A DNA stretch of 11,487 nt from the NCBI GenBank assembly GCA_046727715.1, contig JBKPDC010000016.1, positions 1-11,487 of the forward strand, written 5' to 3'. The stretch is from CAVQLX01 sp046727715. GTDB lineage: Bacteria > Desulfobacterota > Binatia > DP-6. Below are positions 1 to 8,209 of this stretch, piece after piece; positions within the stretch are counted from its first letter, which is position 1, and every line of letters starts with the position of its first letter. Position numbers and translations under genes: made by a program. The notes under the pieces were generated by a model. The model was not told the DNA's origin and ran no database searches. It saw nothing but the letters and a program-made list of their open reading frames with translations.

Positions 1-333
1 GCCGGGATGGTGCGCTCCTTCGACTACGCGGCGCACGCGGCCCTCGAGAGCCTGCGGGCGCGTGGCGTGGCAGCGCGGCAGGATCCGGCCCGGCTCGAGC
101 GCTGGACGGTGCTCTGGTCGCGCTGGGTCGGCTCCGCCTTCCTGCGCGCCTATCGGCACGACGCGGATGCCTCGGGCCTCCTGCCGCGCACCCGCGAGGA
201 GCGCCGGACGGCGCTCGCGATCCTGCTCCTCGAGAAGTGCGTCTACGAGCTCGGCTACGAGCTCGGCAGCCGGCCCGCGTGGGTGGGCATCCCGCTGCGC
301 GGGATCCTCGACCTCCTCGACCAGCCATGGTGA
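1..333 (+). CDS. mak: Maltokinase, C-terminal fragment (possibly the kinase end of a TreS-Mak fusion)
   Basis: The reading frame is open from the first base and ends at TGA 331-333, giving 110 visible residues; the 5' part lies outside the window. Maltokinase phosphorylates maltose with ATP to maltose-1-phosphate, the substrate of GlgE in alpha-glucan synthesis. The fragment shows typical features of the C-terminal lobe of this aminoglycoside-phosphotransferase-like kinase. It opens with AGMVRSFDYAAHAAL, the stretch just after the metal-binding Asp region, and ends with YELGYEL and IPLRGILDLL. The ATP-binding lobe and catalytic loop are not in view. In many bacteria this domain is fused to trehalose synthase TreS, and the visible part cannot show whether that is so here. 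Its last 7 bases overlap the glgB start (ATGGTGA), so the two genes are almost certainly co-transcribed and translationally coupled. The family call is fairly sure from the C-terminal signature and the downstream glgB; the fusion status is unknown. Confidence 0.85.
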   Translation, partial: AGMVRSFDYAAHAALESLRARGVAARQDPARLERWTVLWSRWVGSAFLRAYRHDADASGLLPRTREERRTALAILLLEKCVYELGYELGSRPAWVGIPLRGILDLLDQPW

Positions 334-2237
334 CCCACGACGCGTCGCAGCTCGGCGACACCGACCTCCATCTCTTCAACGAGGGCAGCCACGTGCGCCT
401 GTGGGAGAAGCTGGGCGCCCACCCCGGCACGGCCGCGGGCCGCACGGGCACCCGCTTCGCCGTGTGGGCGCCGTCGGCCGAACGCGTGAGCGTCGTCGGC
501 GACTGGAACCGGTGGCGTCCGGACGCGACGCCCCTCGTCGCGCTGGGAAGCTCCGGGATCTGGGAGGGCTTCGTACCGGGAATCGCGCGCGGGGCGCGCT
601 ACAAGTACCACGTCGCATCGCGGTACAGCGGCTACCGGGTCGACAAGGCCGACCCGCTGGCCTTCCTCGCCGAGACGCCGCCCGACACGGCATCGATCGT
701 CTGGACGCTGGACTACACGTGGCACGACGCGGAGTGGCTGGCGCACCGGGCGGCGCGGCAAGCGCTCACGGCGCCGATGGCGATCTACGAGGTGCATCTG
801 GGGTCGTGGCGCCGCGTGCCGGAAGAGGGCGGCCGCTCCCTCACCTACCGGGAGCTCGCCGAGTCGCTGCCCGACTACGCCGCCGAGCTCGGCTTCACGC
901 ACGTCGAGCTCCTGCCCGTGATGGAGCACCCCTTCTACGGCTCCTGGGGCTACCAGACGACCGGCTACTTCGCGCCGACGAGCCGCCACGGCACGCCGCA
1001 GGACTTGATGTACCTGATCGATCGCCTGCATCAGCGCGGCGTCGGCGTCATCCTCGATTGGGTTCCAGCGCACTTCCCGAGCGATCAGCACGGCCTCGGG
1101 TACTTCGACGGCACCCACCTGTACGAGCACGGCGACCCGCGGCAGGGCATCCACCCCGACTGGAACAGCTTCATCTTCAACTACGGCCGCCACGAGGTGC
1201 GGAGCTTCCTGCTCTCGAGCGCGCTCTTCTGGTGCGAGGTGTACCACGCCGACGGGCTGCGCGTGGACGCCGTCGCCTCCATGCTCTACCTCGACTACTC
1301 ACGGCGCGCGGGCGAGTGGATCCCGAACCAGTACGGGGGACGCGAGAACCTCGATGCCATCTCGCTCCTGCGACGCTTCAACGAAGAGGTGTATGGCCAC
1401 CACCCAGGCGTGCAGACCTTCGCCGAGGAATCGACGGCGTGGCCGATGGTGTCGCGTCCGACATACGTCGGCGGACTCGGGTTCGGCTTCAAGTGGGACA
1501 TGGGGTGGATGCACGACACGCTCGGCTACGTGCAGCAGGATCCGGTGTACCGCAAGTTCCATCACGACGCCCTCACCTTCCGCGGGCTGTACGCCTTCAC
1601 GGAGAGCTTCGTCCTGCCGCTGTCGCACGACGAGGTGGTGCACGGGAAGGGCTCGCTGCTCGGAAAGATGCCCGGCGACGACTGGCAGCGCCGGGCGAAC
1701 CTCCGCCTGCTCCTCGGCTACCAGTGGCTGCAGGCCGGCAAGAAGCTCCTCTTCATGGGCGATGAGCTCGGGCAGTGGCGGGAGTGGAACCACGAGACGA
1801 GCCTCGACTGGCATCTCCTCGAGGACCCTGCGCACCGCGGCCTTCAGCGCTGGGTACGCGACCTCAACACCACCTACCGGGCCGACCCCGCGCTGCACGA
1901 GCTCGACTGGCAGCCCGAGGGATTCGCGTGGATCGACTGTCACGACGCCGACCAGAGCACGCTCGCCTTCCTGCGCCGCGGGAGCCGTGACGGCGATGTC
2001 TGCCTCGTCGCCTGCAACTGGACGCCCGTGCCGCGGCACAACCACCGGCTCGGCGTCCCGTGGGGCGGCGAGTGGCAGGAGATCCTGAACAGCGACGCGC
2101 CGCTCTACGGCGGCAGCGGCCAGGGAAATCTCGGCGGCGCTGCCACGACGCCCGTGGCGTGGCACGGCCAGTCCCAGTCGATCGTCGTCACCCTGCCGCC
2201 GCTGGCGGTCGTGGTCTTCAAGGGCGAGCGGGCATAG
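327..2237 (+). CDS. glgB: 1,4-alpha-glucan branching enzyme GlgB (GH13_9)
   Basis: GlgB cuts alpha-1,4 glucan chains and re-attaches them through alpha-1,6 bonds in the cytoplasm, making branched glycogen. The product is 636 residues. A CBM48-type beta-sandwich lies near 40-110 (RFAVWAPSAERVSVVGDWN), followed by the GH13 barrel and a C-terminal all-beta domain from about 535. All four GH13 motifs are present: DWVPAHFP 244-251; GLRVDAVASMLY with nucleophile D314; AEEST with acid/base E367; LSHDEVVH with H434 and D435. The spacings D314-E367-D435 (53 and 68 residues) equal those of E. coli D405-E458-D526. The protein is about 90 residues shorter than the E. coli enzyme because it lacks the extra N-terminal N1 domain, a common form. 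ATG 327 was chosen because LHLFNEGSHVRLWEKLGAHP near the N-terminus is the usual beginning of the short form. The codon overlaps the upstream stop and has no clear Shine-Dalgarno, so coupled translation is likely. Confidence 0.97.
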   Translation: MVTHDASQLGDTDLHLFNEGSHVRLWEKLGAHPGTAAGRTGTRFAVWAPSAERVSVVGDWNRWRPDATPLVALGSSGIWEGFVPGIARGARYKYHVASRYSGYRVDKADPLAFLAETPPDTASIVWTLDYTWHDAEWLAHRAARQALTAPMAIYEVHLGSWRRVPEEGGRSLTYRELAESLPDYAAELGFTHVELLPVMEHPFYGSWGYQTTGYFAPTSRHGTPQDLMYLIDRLHQRGVGVILDWVPAHFPSDQHGLGYFDGTHLYEHGDPRQGIHPDWNSFIFNYGRHEVRSFLLSSALFWCEVYHADGLRVDAVASMLYLDYSRRAGEWIPNQYGGRENLDAISLLRRFNEEVYGHHPGVQTFAEESTAWPMVSRPTYVGGLGFGFKWDMGWMHDTLGYVQQDPVYRKFHHDALTFRGLYAFTESFVLPLSHDEVVHGKGSLLGKMPGDDWQRRANLRLLLGYQWLQAGKKLLFMGDELGQWREWNHETSLDWHLLEDPAHRGLQRWVRDLNTTYRADPALHELDWQPEGFAWIDCHDADQSTLAFLRRGSRDGDVCLVACNWTPVPRHNHRLGVPWGGEWQEILNSDAPLYGGSGQGNLGGAATTPVAWHGQSQSIVVTLPPLAVVVFKGERA

Positions 2238-2246
2238 GCCGGGAGC

Positions 2247-2253
2247 GGGGAGG
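2247..2253 (+). promoter_or_regulatory. Ribosome binding site of treZ
   Basis: GGGGAGG lies 10 bases before GTG 2264 and 28 bases before the first ATG at 2282, so it favours the GTG start of treZ. It sits in the 26-base gap between glgB and treZ, within the loop of a small GC-rich hairpin (GCCGG 2238-2242 with CCGGC 2254-2258). Confidence 0.6.
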
Positions 2254-2263
2254 CCGGCGCCCC

Positions 2264-4093
2264 GTGCAGCGCGTGCATCGGATGCCGTTCGGGGCCGAGC
2301 TGCTTCCCGGGGGCGGCGCCCGCTTCCGGCTGTGGGCGCCCGCCGTGCGTGGCGTGTCGCTCTGCCTCGACGGCATGCCCGAGCGCGCCATGACGGCTGC
2401 GGGCTGCGGCTGGTTCGAGACGGTCGCGGCGGAGGCGGTCGCCGGCTCGCGGTACGGGTACCGGCTCCCCGACGGCGGCATCGTGCCCGATCCGGCATCG
2501 CGGCGGCAGCCAGCAGACGTGCACGGCCCGTCCGAGATCGTCGATCCCGGGGCGTTCGCGTGGACCGATGCGGCATGGCGCGGGCGGCCGTTCGAGGAGG
2601 CGGTGTTTTACGAGCTGCACGTCGGCACGTTCACGCCCGCCGGCACGTTCGATGGTGTGGCCGGAGAGCTGGATCGCCTCGCGCGCCTGGGCGTGACCGC
2701 GATCGAGCTCATGCCACTCGGGGAGTTTCCCGGCCGCCGGGGCTGGGGCTACGACGGCGTCTATCCCTTCGCGCCCGAGGCCAGCTACGGGTCGCCCGAC
2801 GCGCTGAAGCACCTGGTGTGTGCGGCGCACGCGCGCGGGCTGATGGTGTTCCTCGATGTGGTCTACAACCACTTCGGTCCCGACGGAAACTATCTCGCAC
2901 GCTACGCCCCGGCATTCTTCACGCCGCGCCACCGTACGCCCTGGGGCGACGCCGTCGATTTCGCGGGACCGCACTCCCAGGTGGTGCGCCACTTCTTCAT
3001 CCACAACGCGCTTTACTGGCTCGAGGAGTTCCACGTCGACGGCCTCCGCCTCGACGCGGTGCACGCCATCCACGACGCGTCGCACCCCGACATCCTGGTG
3101 GAGCTCGCCGACACCGTGCACCGCCGATGCGGGGCAGACCGCCACGTGCACCTCGTCCTCGAGAACGATCGCAACGAGGCGCGCCTGCTCGCCAGGCGAC
3201 CCGGCGGCGGTGTCCAATGGTACGCCGCGCAGTGGAACGACGACGCGCATCACGCGTTTCACGTCTCCCTCACCGGCGAGCGAACGGGGCACTACGCCGA
3301 CTACGCCGATCGACCGGTGGCGCATCTCGGGCGGGCGCTCACCGAGGGGTTCGTCTACCAGGGGGAGCCGTCGCCGTTCCGGGGCGGCAGCGCGCGCGGC
3401 GAGCCGAGCGCGCACTTGCCGCCCACGGCCTTCGTCACGTTCCTCCAGAACCACGACCAGATCGGCAACCGCGCCCTGGGCGACCGCCTCGCCGCCCTCG
3501 TGCCGGCACGAGCGTTGCGCGCCGCCGTGACCGTCCTGCTCCTGGCGCCCTCGCCGCCGCTGCTCTTCATGGGTGAAGAGTGGGCCGCCACGACGCCGTT
3601 CCCGTTCTTCTGCGACCTCGGGCCGGAGCTCGCACCGCTCGTGCGCGAGGGGCGGCAGCGCGAATTCGCGCACGATCCGGCGTTCCGCGACGCGCTCGAC
3701 CGGCTGCCCGACCCGACCGCCGAGGAGACCTTCGCCGCCGCCGTCCTGCGGCCGGCCGACGCGCGGACGGCTCGCGCACGCCGCTGGATGCGCCTCGTCC
3801 GCCAGCTCCTCGCGCTGCGACGGCGGGAGCTCGTGCCGCGACTGCGGGGAAGCGGCTGCGGCCGCTGCGACACGCTCGGAACGCATGCGGTCACGCTCCG
3901 CTGGCAGCTGGGGGACGGCAGCACCTTGCGGCTCGTCGCGAACCTGGGGTCGCGTGCCGTGGGCGCCGCCCCGCCGGTCGGACGGACGCTCTGGACGTCG
4001 GCGCCGGTCCTGCTGCGTCGGCTCGCAGGCGGCGTCCTGCCCGCATACGCCGTGGCGGCGTTTCTGGATGCGCCGCCGGGGGACACGACGTGA
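2264..4093 (+). CDS. treZ: Maltooligosyltrehalose trehalohydrolase TreZ (GH13_10)
   Basis: TreZ hydrolyses the alpha-1,4 bond next to the trehalose end of maltooligosyltrehalose, releasing free trehalose; it is the second step of the TreY-TreZ route. The product is 609 residues. An N-terminal CBM48-like domain (about 7-90, MPFGAELLPGGGARFRLWAP) is followed by the GH13 barrel. The motifs are GYDGVYPFAP 162-171, DVVYNHFG from D198, GLRLDAVHAI with nucleophile D264, LVLENDRN with acid/base E300, and FLQNHDQIGNRA with D398. The LEND form of region III and the NHDQ form of region IV are characteristic of TreZ and set it apart from GlgB and GlgX. GTG 2264 is preferred because GGGGAGG sits 10 bases upstream and TreZ proteins usually carry a few residues before the MPFG motif; ATG 2282 (603 residues) is the alternative. 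treZ lies 26 bases after glgB, and its stop overlaps the treY start, so one operon is clear. Confidence 0.96.
   Translation: MQRVHRMPFGAELLPGGGARFRLWAPAVRGVSLCLDGMPERAMTAAGCGWFETVAAEAVAGSRYGYRLPDGGIVPDPASRRQPADVHGPSEIVDPGAFAWTDAAWRGRPFEEAVFYELHVGTFTPAGTFDGVAGELDRLARLGVTAIELMPLGEFPGRRGWGYDGVYPFAPEASYGSPDALKHLVCAAHARGLMVFLDVVYNHFGPDGNYLARYAPAFFTPRHRTPWGDAVDFAGPHSQVVRHFFIHNALYWLEEFHVDGLRLDAVHAIHDASHPDILVELADTVHRRCGADRHVHLVLENDRNEARLLARRPGGGVQWYAAQWNDDAHHAFHVSLTGERTGHYADYADRPVAHLGRALTEGFVYQGEPSPFRGGSARGEPSAHLPPTAFVTFLQNHDQIGNRALGDRLAALVPARALRAAVTVLLLAPSPPLLFMGEEWAATTPFPFFCDLGPELAPLVREGRQREFAHDPAFRDALDRLPDPTAEETFAAAVLRPADARTARARRWMRLVRQLLALRRRELVPRLRGSGCGRCDTLGTHAVTLRWQLGDGSTLRLVANLGSRAVGAAPPVGRTLWTSAPVLLRRLAGGVLPAYAVAAFLDAPPGDTT
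4078..4083 (+). promoter_or_regulatory. Ribosome binding site of treY
   Basis: GGGGGA, inside the end of treZ, lies 6 bases before GTG 4090. With the GTGA stop/start overlap it supports GTG 4090 as the treY start; no ATG lies nearby in this frame. Confidence 0.5.
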
Positions 4094-6975
4094 GCGGGCG
4101 GGGCGGCGCCCGCAGGGGGAACGCGCCGGCGCCCCGCGCCACGTACCGATTGCAGCTGAACGGGCGCTTCGGTCTCGAGGACGCGGCGCGCCTGGTCCCC
4201 TACCTCGCCGCGCTCGGCGTGAGTCACGTGTACTGCTCGCCGTATCTCCGCGCCCGGGCCGGCAGCACGCACGGCTACGACATCGTCGATCACAATGCGA
4301 TCGACCCCGAGCTCGGTGGCGATGCGGCGCTCGAGACCTTCGTCGCCGCGCTGCGGCGCCACCGCATGGGCCACGTGCTCGACTTCGTGCCGAACCACAT
4401 GGGCGTGGCGAGGGCGGACAACCCCTGGTGGCTCGAGGTCCTCGAGTGGGGACCGGCGGCGCCCGCGGCCGACTGGTTCGACATCGACTGGCGGCCTGCA
4501 AAGGCCGAGCTGTGCGGGAAGGTCCTGCTGCCGTTTCTGGGGGATCACTACGGTCGGGTGCTCGGGCGCGCAGAGCTCCACCCGGTCTTCGATCCGGAGG
4601 CGGGCGCGATCAGCGTGCGCTACGAGGAGCATCGCTTTCCGCTCGCGCCGCAGACCTACCCGGCGATCCTGGGCGCGCCGCCGCGAGCCGGCCTCGGCCG
4701 TCCCGTGTGCGACGCGCTCGAGGCGCGGCTCGCCGCCCTGGGAAGCCTGCCGGCTGCCACGCCGGACGACGGTCCGCGCCCCGCGCTGGTGGCGGAAGGC
4801 GCCCGCCGGAAGCGCGCGTTGGCGCGTCTCGCCGCTCGCGAGCCGGCCTCCCGGCGATGGATCGAGGCCCGCCTGGCGCACGTCGCCCGGCGTGGCTCGA
4901 CCGCCCGGCTGCACGCCGTGCTCGAGCGGCAGCACTGGCGCCTGGCCTTCTGGCGCGTCGCCGACGACGAGATCAACTACCGGCGCTTCTTCAACGTGAA
5001 CGAACTCGCCGGTCTGCGCGTCGAGCGTGCAGAGCTGTTCGATCACATCCACCGCCTGGTCTTCCGCTTGATCGCGGCGGGACGACTCGACGGGCTCCGC
5101 ATCGACCACGTCGACGGTCTCTTCGACCCGCGCGACTATTGCCGCCGCCTCGCCGAGGGGGTGGGCCCGCGGACCTGGGTCGTCGTCGAGAAGATCCTCG
5201 CGCCGGACGAGCCGCTCCGCGACTGGGCGGTTGCCGGGACGACCGGCTACGACGTCCTGAACCTTCTCACCCGGGTCTTGATCGCTCCGGGCGGCGCCGC
5301 GTCCCTTGCCCGCGTGTACGCGCGCTCCACGGGCGACCGGTCGTCCTTCGGAGAGATTGCGTATCAGGCTCGCAAGCACGTCATGAACTTCCTGCTCGGC
5401 AGCGAGTTGCAGGTCCTGGCCAACCAGCTCGACTGCCTGTCCGAGACCCACTGGCGCTGGCGGGACTTCACCCTGACGAGCCTGAAAGAGGCGCTGAAGG
5501 AGACGATCGCGTGCTTCCGCGTCTACCGCACGTACGTCGACGCTGCGGGTGCGTCGGCCGAGGACCGCCGGTGCATCGCCGAGGCGCTCGGCGAGGCGAG
5601 GCGGCGGAGCTCCGACCCCGAAACGAGCCTCTTCGACTTCCTCGAGGCCGTGCTGGCGGCCGACCTGGGCCGTGACTCGCAGAGCGGGGCCGCCCAGCCT
5701 GACGTGCTGCGGTTCGCGCAGCAATTCCAGCAGTACACGGGGCCCGTCATGGCCAAGGCGATCGAGGACACGAGTTTCTACCGCCAGCCGGCTCTCCTCG
5801 CGCTGAACGAGGTGGGCGGTGACCCGCGTCGGGACGCCATGCCGGTCGAGGCCTTCCATGCCGCGAACGCGGAGCGCCTGCGGCGGTGGCCGGACACCAT
5901 GGTCGCGACCGCGACCCACGACACCAAGCGCGGCGAGGACGTGCGGGCGCGGCTCGCGGTGCTGTTCGAGCTGCCCCGCGTCTTCGGCACGCGCCTGCGA
6001 TGCTGGATGGCCCGGAACCGGCGGGTACGCCGCACGGCCGGCGGACAGCCGGCACCGTGCCCGCAGGACGAGTACCTGCTCTACCAGACGCTGCTCGGCA
6101 GCTGGCCCAGCGAGCTGACCGGGACGACTCGCCCAGCGCCGGTGATCTTGGAGGCGTACCGCGAGCGCATCGCCGCCTACATGGTGAAGGCCGTGCGCGA
6201 AGCGAAGGAAGTCTCGAGCTGGCGCCATCCGAACACCGCCTACGAGGAGGCGGTCGCCGCGTTCGTGCGCGCCGTGCTCGCCGGCGACGCCGCGGGGAAC
6301 GCCTTCCTCGCGGACTTCCTGCCTTTCCAGGAACGAGTCGCCGTCCTCGGCATGCTGAACGGGCTCGCCCAGGTCACGCTCAAGCTCACCGTCCCCGGCG
6401 TGCCCGACATCTACCAGGGCGCGGAGAGCTGGGACCTGTCCCTGGTGGATCCGGACAACCGCCGGCCCGTCGACTTCGCGGGACGGGCGGCGCTTCTCGA
6501 CGCGGTCCGGCGGCGCGTCTCCGGTGAGCAGCCGCTCGCGCCGGCCGTGTTGCGCGAGTTGCTCGACGGCTGGCGTGACGGCGCCGTCAAGGTGTTCGTC
6601 ATCTCGCGGCTGCTCGCCCTGCGCGCGCGACGGCGGGCGCTGTTCGCGCGCGGCCGCTACGTGCCTCTCCCGGTCAGCGGGCGTCGGAGCGCGCACGTGA
6701 TCGCCTTCGCGCGGATCCACGGCGGCCGACCACTCGTGGTCGTCGTGCCGCGGTTCCCGGCGCGGCTCTACGGGACGACGAACCCCCTCGCGGGCGCTGC
6801 GCGCTGGCACGACACCGCGGTGGACCTGGGAGTGCTGCAGGACAGGCACCGATGGCGCGACGTGCTGACCGGCGCCGAGGTGGGGATGACGCGCCGGGAC
6901 GAGCTTCGCCTCGCGACGGCCCTCGTGCGATTTCCCGTGGCCGTCCTCGTCCCGGCGACTCCCGCACACCGCTGA
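4090..6975 (+). CDS. treY: Maltooligosyltrehalose synthase TreY (GH13_26)
   Basis: TreY rearranges the reducing-end alpha-1,4 bond of a maltodextrin into an alpha,alpha-1,1 bond, capping the chain with trehalose for TreZ to release. The product is 961 residues. YRLQLNGRFG (19-28) and STHGYDIVDHN (from 59) are TreY signatures at the N-terminus. The GH13 motifs follow: DFVPNHMGV from D98, GLRIDHVDGLFDP with nucleophile D339, VVVEKILAPDE with acid/base E367, and TATHDTKRGEDVRAR with D611. The protein is longer than the archaeal enzymes of roughly 720 residues. Much of the excess lies between motifs I and II (residues about 150-330), as in other large proteobacterial TreY proteins. GTG 4090 was chosen because it overlaps the treZ stop (GTGA), follows GGGGGA by 6 bases, and gives an N-terminus of normal length before the first conserved block. 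It is the last gene of the operon; a hairpin begins 9 bases after its stop. Confidence 0.96.
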   Translation: MSGRGGARRGNAPAPRATYRLQLNGRFGLEDAARLVPYLAALGVSHVYCSPYLRARAGSTHGYDIVDHNAIDPELGGDAALETFVAALRRHRMGHVLDFVPNHMGVARADNPWWLEVLEWGPAAPAADWFDIDWRPAKAELCGKVLLPFLGDHYGRVLGRAELHPVFDPEAGAISVRYEEHRFPLAPQTYPAILGAPPRAGLGRPVCDALEARLAALGSLPAATPDDGPRPALVAEGARRKRALARLAAREPASRRWIEARLAHVARRGSTARLHAVLERQHWRLAFWRVADDEINYRRFFNVNELAGLRVERAELFDHIHRLVFRLIAAGRLDGLRIDHVDGLFDPRDYCRRLAEGVGPRTWVVVEKILAPDEPLRDWAVAGTTGYDVLNLLTRVLIAPGGAASLARVYARSTGDRSSFGEIAYQARKHVMNFLLGSELQVLANQLDCLSETHWRWRDFTLTSLKEALKETIACFRVYRTYVDAAGASAEDRRCIAEALGEARRRSSDPETSLFDFLEAVLAADLGRDSQSGAAQPDVLRFAQQFQQYTGPVMAKAIEDTSFYRQPALLALNEVGGDPRRDAMPVEAFHAANAERLRRWPDTMVATATHDTKRGEDVRARLAVLFELPRVFGTRLRCWMARNRRVRRTAGGQPAPCPQDEYLLYQTLLGSWPSELTGTTRPAPVILEAYRERIAAYMVKAVREAKEVSSWRHPNTAYEEAVAAFVRAVLAGDAAGNAFLADFLPFQERVAVLGMLNGLAQVTLKLTVPGVPDIYQGAESWDLSLVDPDNRRPVDFAGRAALLDAVRRRVSGEQPLAPAVLRELLDGWRDGAVKVFVISRLLALRARRRALFARGRYVPLPVSGRRSAHVIAFARIHGGRPLVVVVPRFPARLYGTTNPLAGAARWHDTAVDLGVLQDRHRWRDVLTGAEVGMTRRDELRLATALVRFPVAVLVPATPAHR

Positions 6976-6983
6976 CCGAGGAT

Positions 6984-7012
6984 GCCGACCCGAGACTTCG
7001 TCTCGGGACGGC
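6984..7012. terminator. Hairpin between convergent operons, probable bidirectional terminator
   Basis: The left arm GCCGACCCGAGAC (6984-6996) pairs with the right arm GTCTCGGGACGGC (7000-7012) around a TTC loop. This gives 12 base pairs with a single A-A mismatch, nearly all of it G-C. It fills the 37-base gap between the treY stop (6975) and the stop codon of the DUF1015 gene (7013-7015). No run of T follows on either strand, so it is not a textbook intrinsic terminator; it may stop transcription in either direction with help, or protect both mRNA 3' ends. Confidence 0.6.
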
Positions 7013-8209
7013 CTAGACGAGATCGAACACGAGCCCCGAGGCCAGCTTCGGGTAGAAGTACGTCGACTTCTCGGGCATCAGCTCACCCGCGAGGCACACG
7101 GCACGCACCGCGGCGACGCTGGGCGGGTTCAGGAGGAATGCGGCGGTGCTGCGGCCCGTGGCCACCGCTTCGAATGCCTCGGCGTCGTCGTGCGTGAACT
7201 CGAGCTGACCGGGCTCGACGCCGAGGATGGGGCCCAGGATGGCGCCGTGCAGCACGGCGACGTCCAGCGTGCGCACGCTCGCGGGCAGGTCGGCCACGTG
7301 GGCGAGTGCCGCCGCGCGCGGTCGCAGGCGAAGCTGACGGTCCGGCAGCACGACGTCGAGCGCGCCGTCGGGGCGTGCAGTGCCACTCGCGCGGGGCTCG
7401 ATGGCGAAGGCCTCGCGCAGCCGTGCCTCGAACGCCGCCGGCTCGAGCCGCAGCCGGACGCGGAGCAGGCGGTGTGTGGGCAGCACCACCAGGCCCTCGT
7501 CTTCCATGTTCGAGAGGAAGGCCAGGATCGAATCGGGACCGGCCGCCCCACGTTCGCGCCGGTAGGCGAGCCCGGTCTCGTAGCGGTGGTGCCCATCGGC
7601 GATGAAGATCGTCTCGGGCGCGAGGGCGGCGGTGACACGGGCGACGGCCGCAGCATCCGTGACCCGCCAGAGACGATGCACCTCGCCGTGATCCTCGGTG
7701 AGCTCCACGACCGGCGCACCCGCGATGCCGGCGACGTCGCGCAGCCGCTCGCCCGCTCGCGTGTAGAGCCCGAAGATCGGGCTCAAGTACGCGCCGGTGG
7801 CACGCAGGAGGGCCAGCTGGTCCTGCTTCGGACCGGGGAACGTGCGCTCGTGCGGGCGCACGACGCCGGCCTCGAACTCCTCGAGCCCGAGCCGACAAAG
7901 GACGCCGTCGCGCCGACGGCGCGAGCCGTCCGTCCGGGAAAACTCCTGCGAGTAGAAGTACAGTGCCGGCTCGGCGTCGAGTGCCAGCACGCCCGACGCG
8001 ATCCAGGACCGCAGCGTGGCCGCCGCCGCCGCGGCGCGCTCGGGCTCGCGCGGCAGGATCAGCCGCACCACGTTCCAGGGGCTGCGCGCGTACAGGGCGT
8101 CCTGCTGCGCCGTCGAGATGACGTCGTAGGGCGGCGCCACCACGGCGGCGAGATCGCCGACGCGCGCGGGATCATAGCGCAGGGCGCGGAACGGCTTCAC
8201 GACCGCCAT
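7013..8209 (-). CDS. DUF1015 family protein of unknown function
   Basis: The product is 398 residues, near the usual family length, with no signal peptide or membrane segment, so probably cytoplasmic. Family marks are visible throughout: KPFRALRYDP (5-14), APPYDVIS (25-32), NVVRLILPRE (46-55), RPHERTFPGPKQDQL (118-132), the invariant-looking ADGHHRYETGLAYR (from 204, with H207, H208, R209) and the tail MPEKSTYFYPKLASGLVF. The conserved His/Arg/Glu clusters suggest an enzyme acting on a phosphorylated or acidic ligand, but this is inference; no biochemical role is known to me. ATG 8209 is well supported: GGAGG (8217-8221) lies 7 bases upstream and the codon overlaps the tsaC stop as TGATG. It is the last gene of the purH-purD-tsaC operon. 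From memory, family members often sit beside serA/serC in other bacteria, which would fit a job near serine or glycine metabolism. Confidence 0.93.
   Translation of the reverse strand: MAVVKPFRALRYDPARVGDLAAVVAPPYDVISTAQQDALYARSPWNVVRLILPREPERAAAAAATLRSWIASGVLALDAEPALYFYSQEFSRTDGSRRRRDGVLCRLGLEEFEAGVVRPHERTFPGPKQDQLALLRATGAYLSPIFGLYTRAGERLRDVAGIAGAPVVELTEDHGEVHRLWRVTDAAAVARVTAALAPETIFIADGHHRYETGLAYRRERGAAGPDSILAFLSNMEDEGLVVLPTHRLLRVRLRLEPAAFEARLREAFAIEPRASGTARPDGALDVVLPDRQLRLRPRAAALAHVADLPASVRTLDVAVLHGAILGPILGVEPGQLEFTHDDAEAFEAVATGRSTAAFLLNPPSVAAVRAVCLAGELMPEKSTYFYPKLASGLVFDLV

Noticed and set aside
62..1765. A 567-codon plus-strand frame overlapping mak and glgB
   Set aside because: Arg-rich shadow translation. 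The glgB frame over the same bases has all GH13 motifs with the expected spacing.
2105..4501. A 798-codon minus-strand open frame across glgB, treZ and treY
   Set aside because: It spans the junctions of three real plus-strand genes and has no recognisable domain; another effect of high GC.
3355..6969. A 1204-codon open frame on the minus strand, antisense to treZ and treY
   Set aside because: It mirrors GC-rich codon usage. The translation is low-complexity, rich in Arg, Ala, Gly, Pro and Val, with no recognisable domain, while the plus-strand frames carry complete catalytic motifs.
6982..7197. A 71-codon plus-strand open frame beginning just after treY
   Set aside because: It lies over the hairpin and the 3' end of the DUF1015 gene, has no ribosome binding site or family resemblance, and is Arg/Pro-rich.
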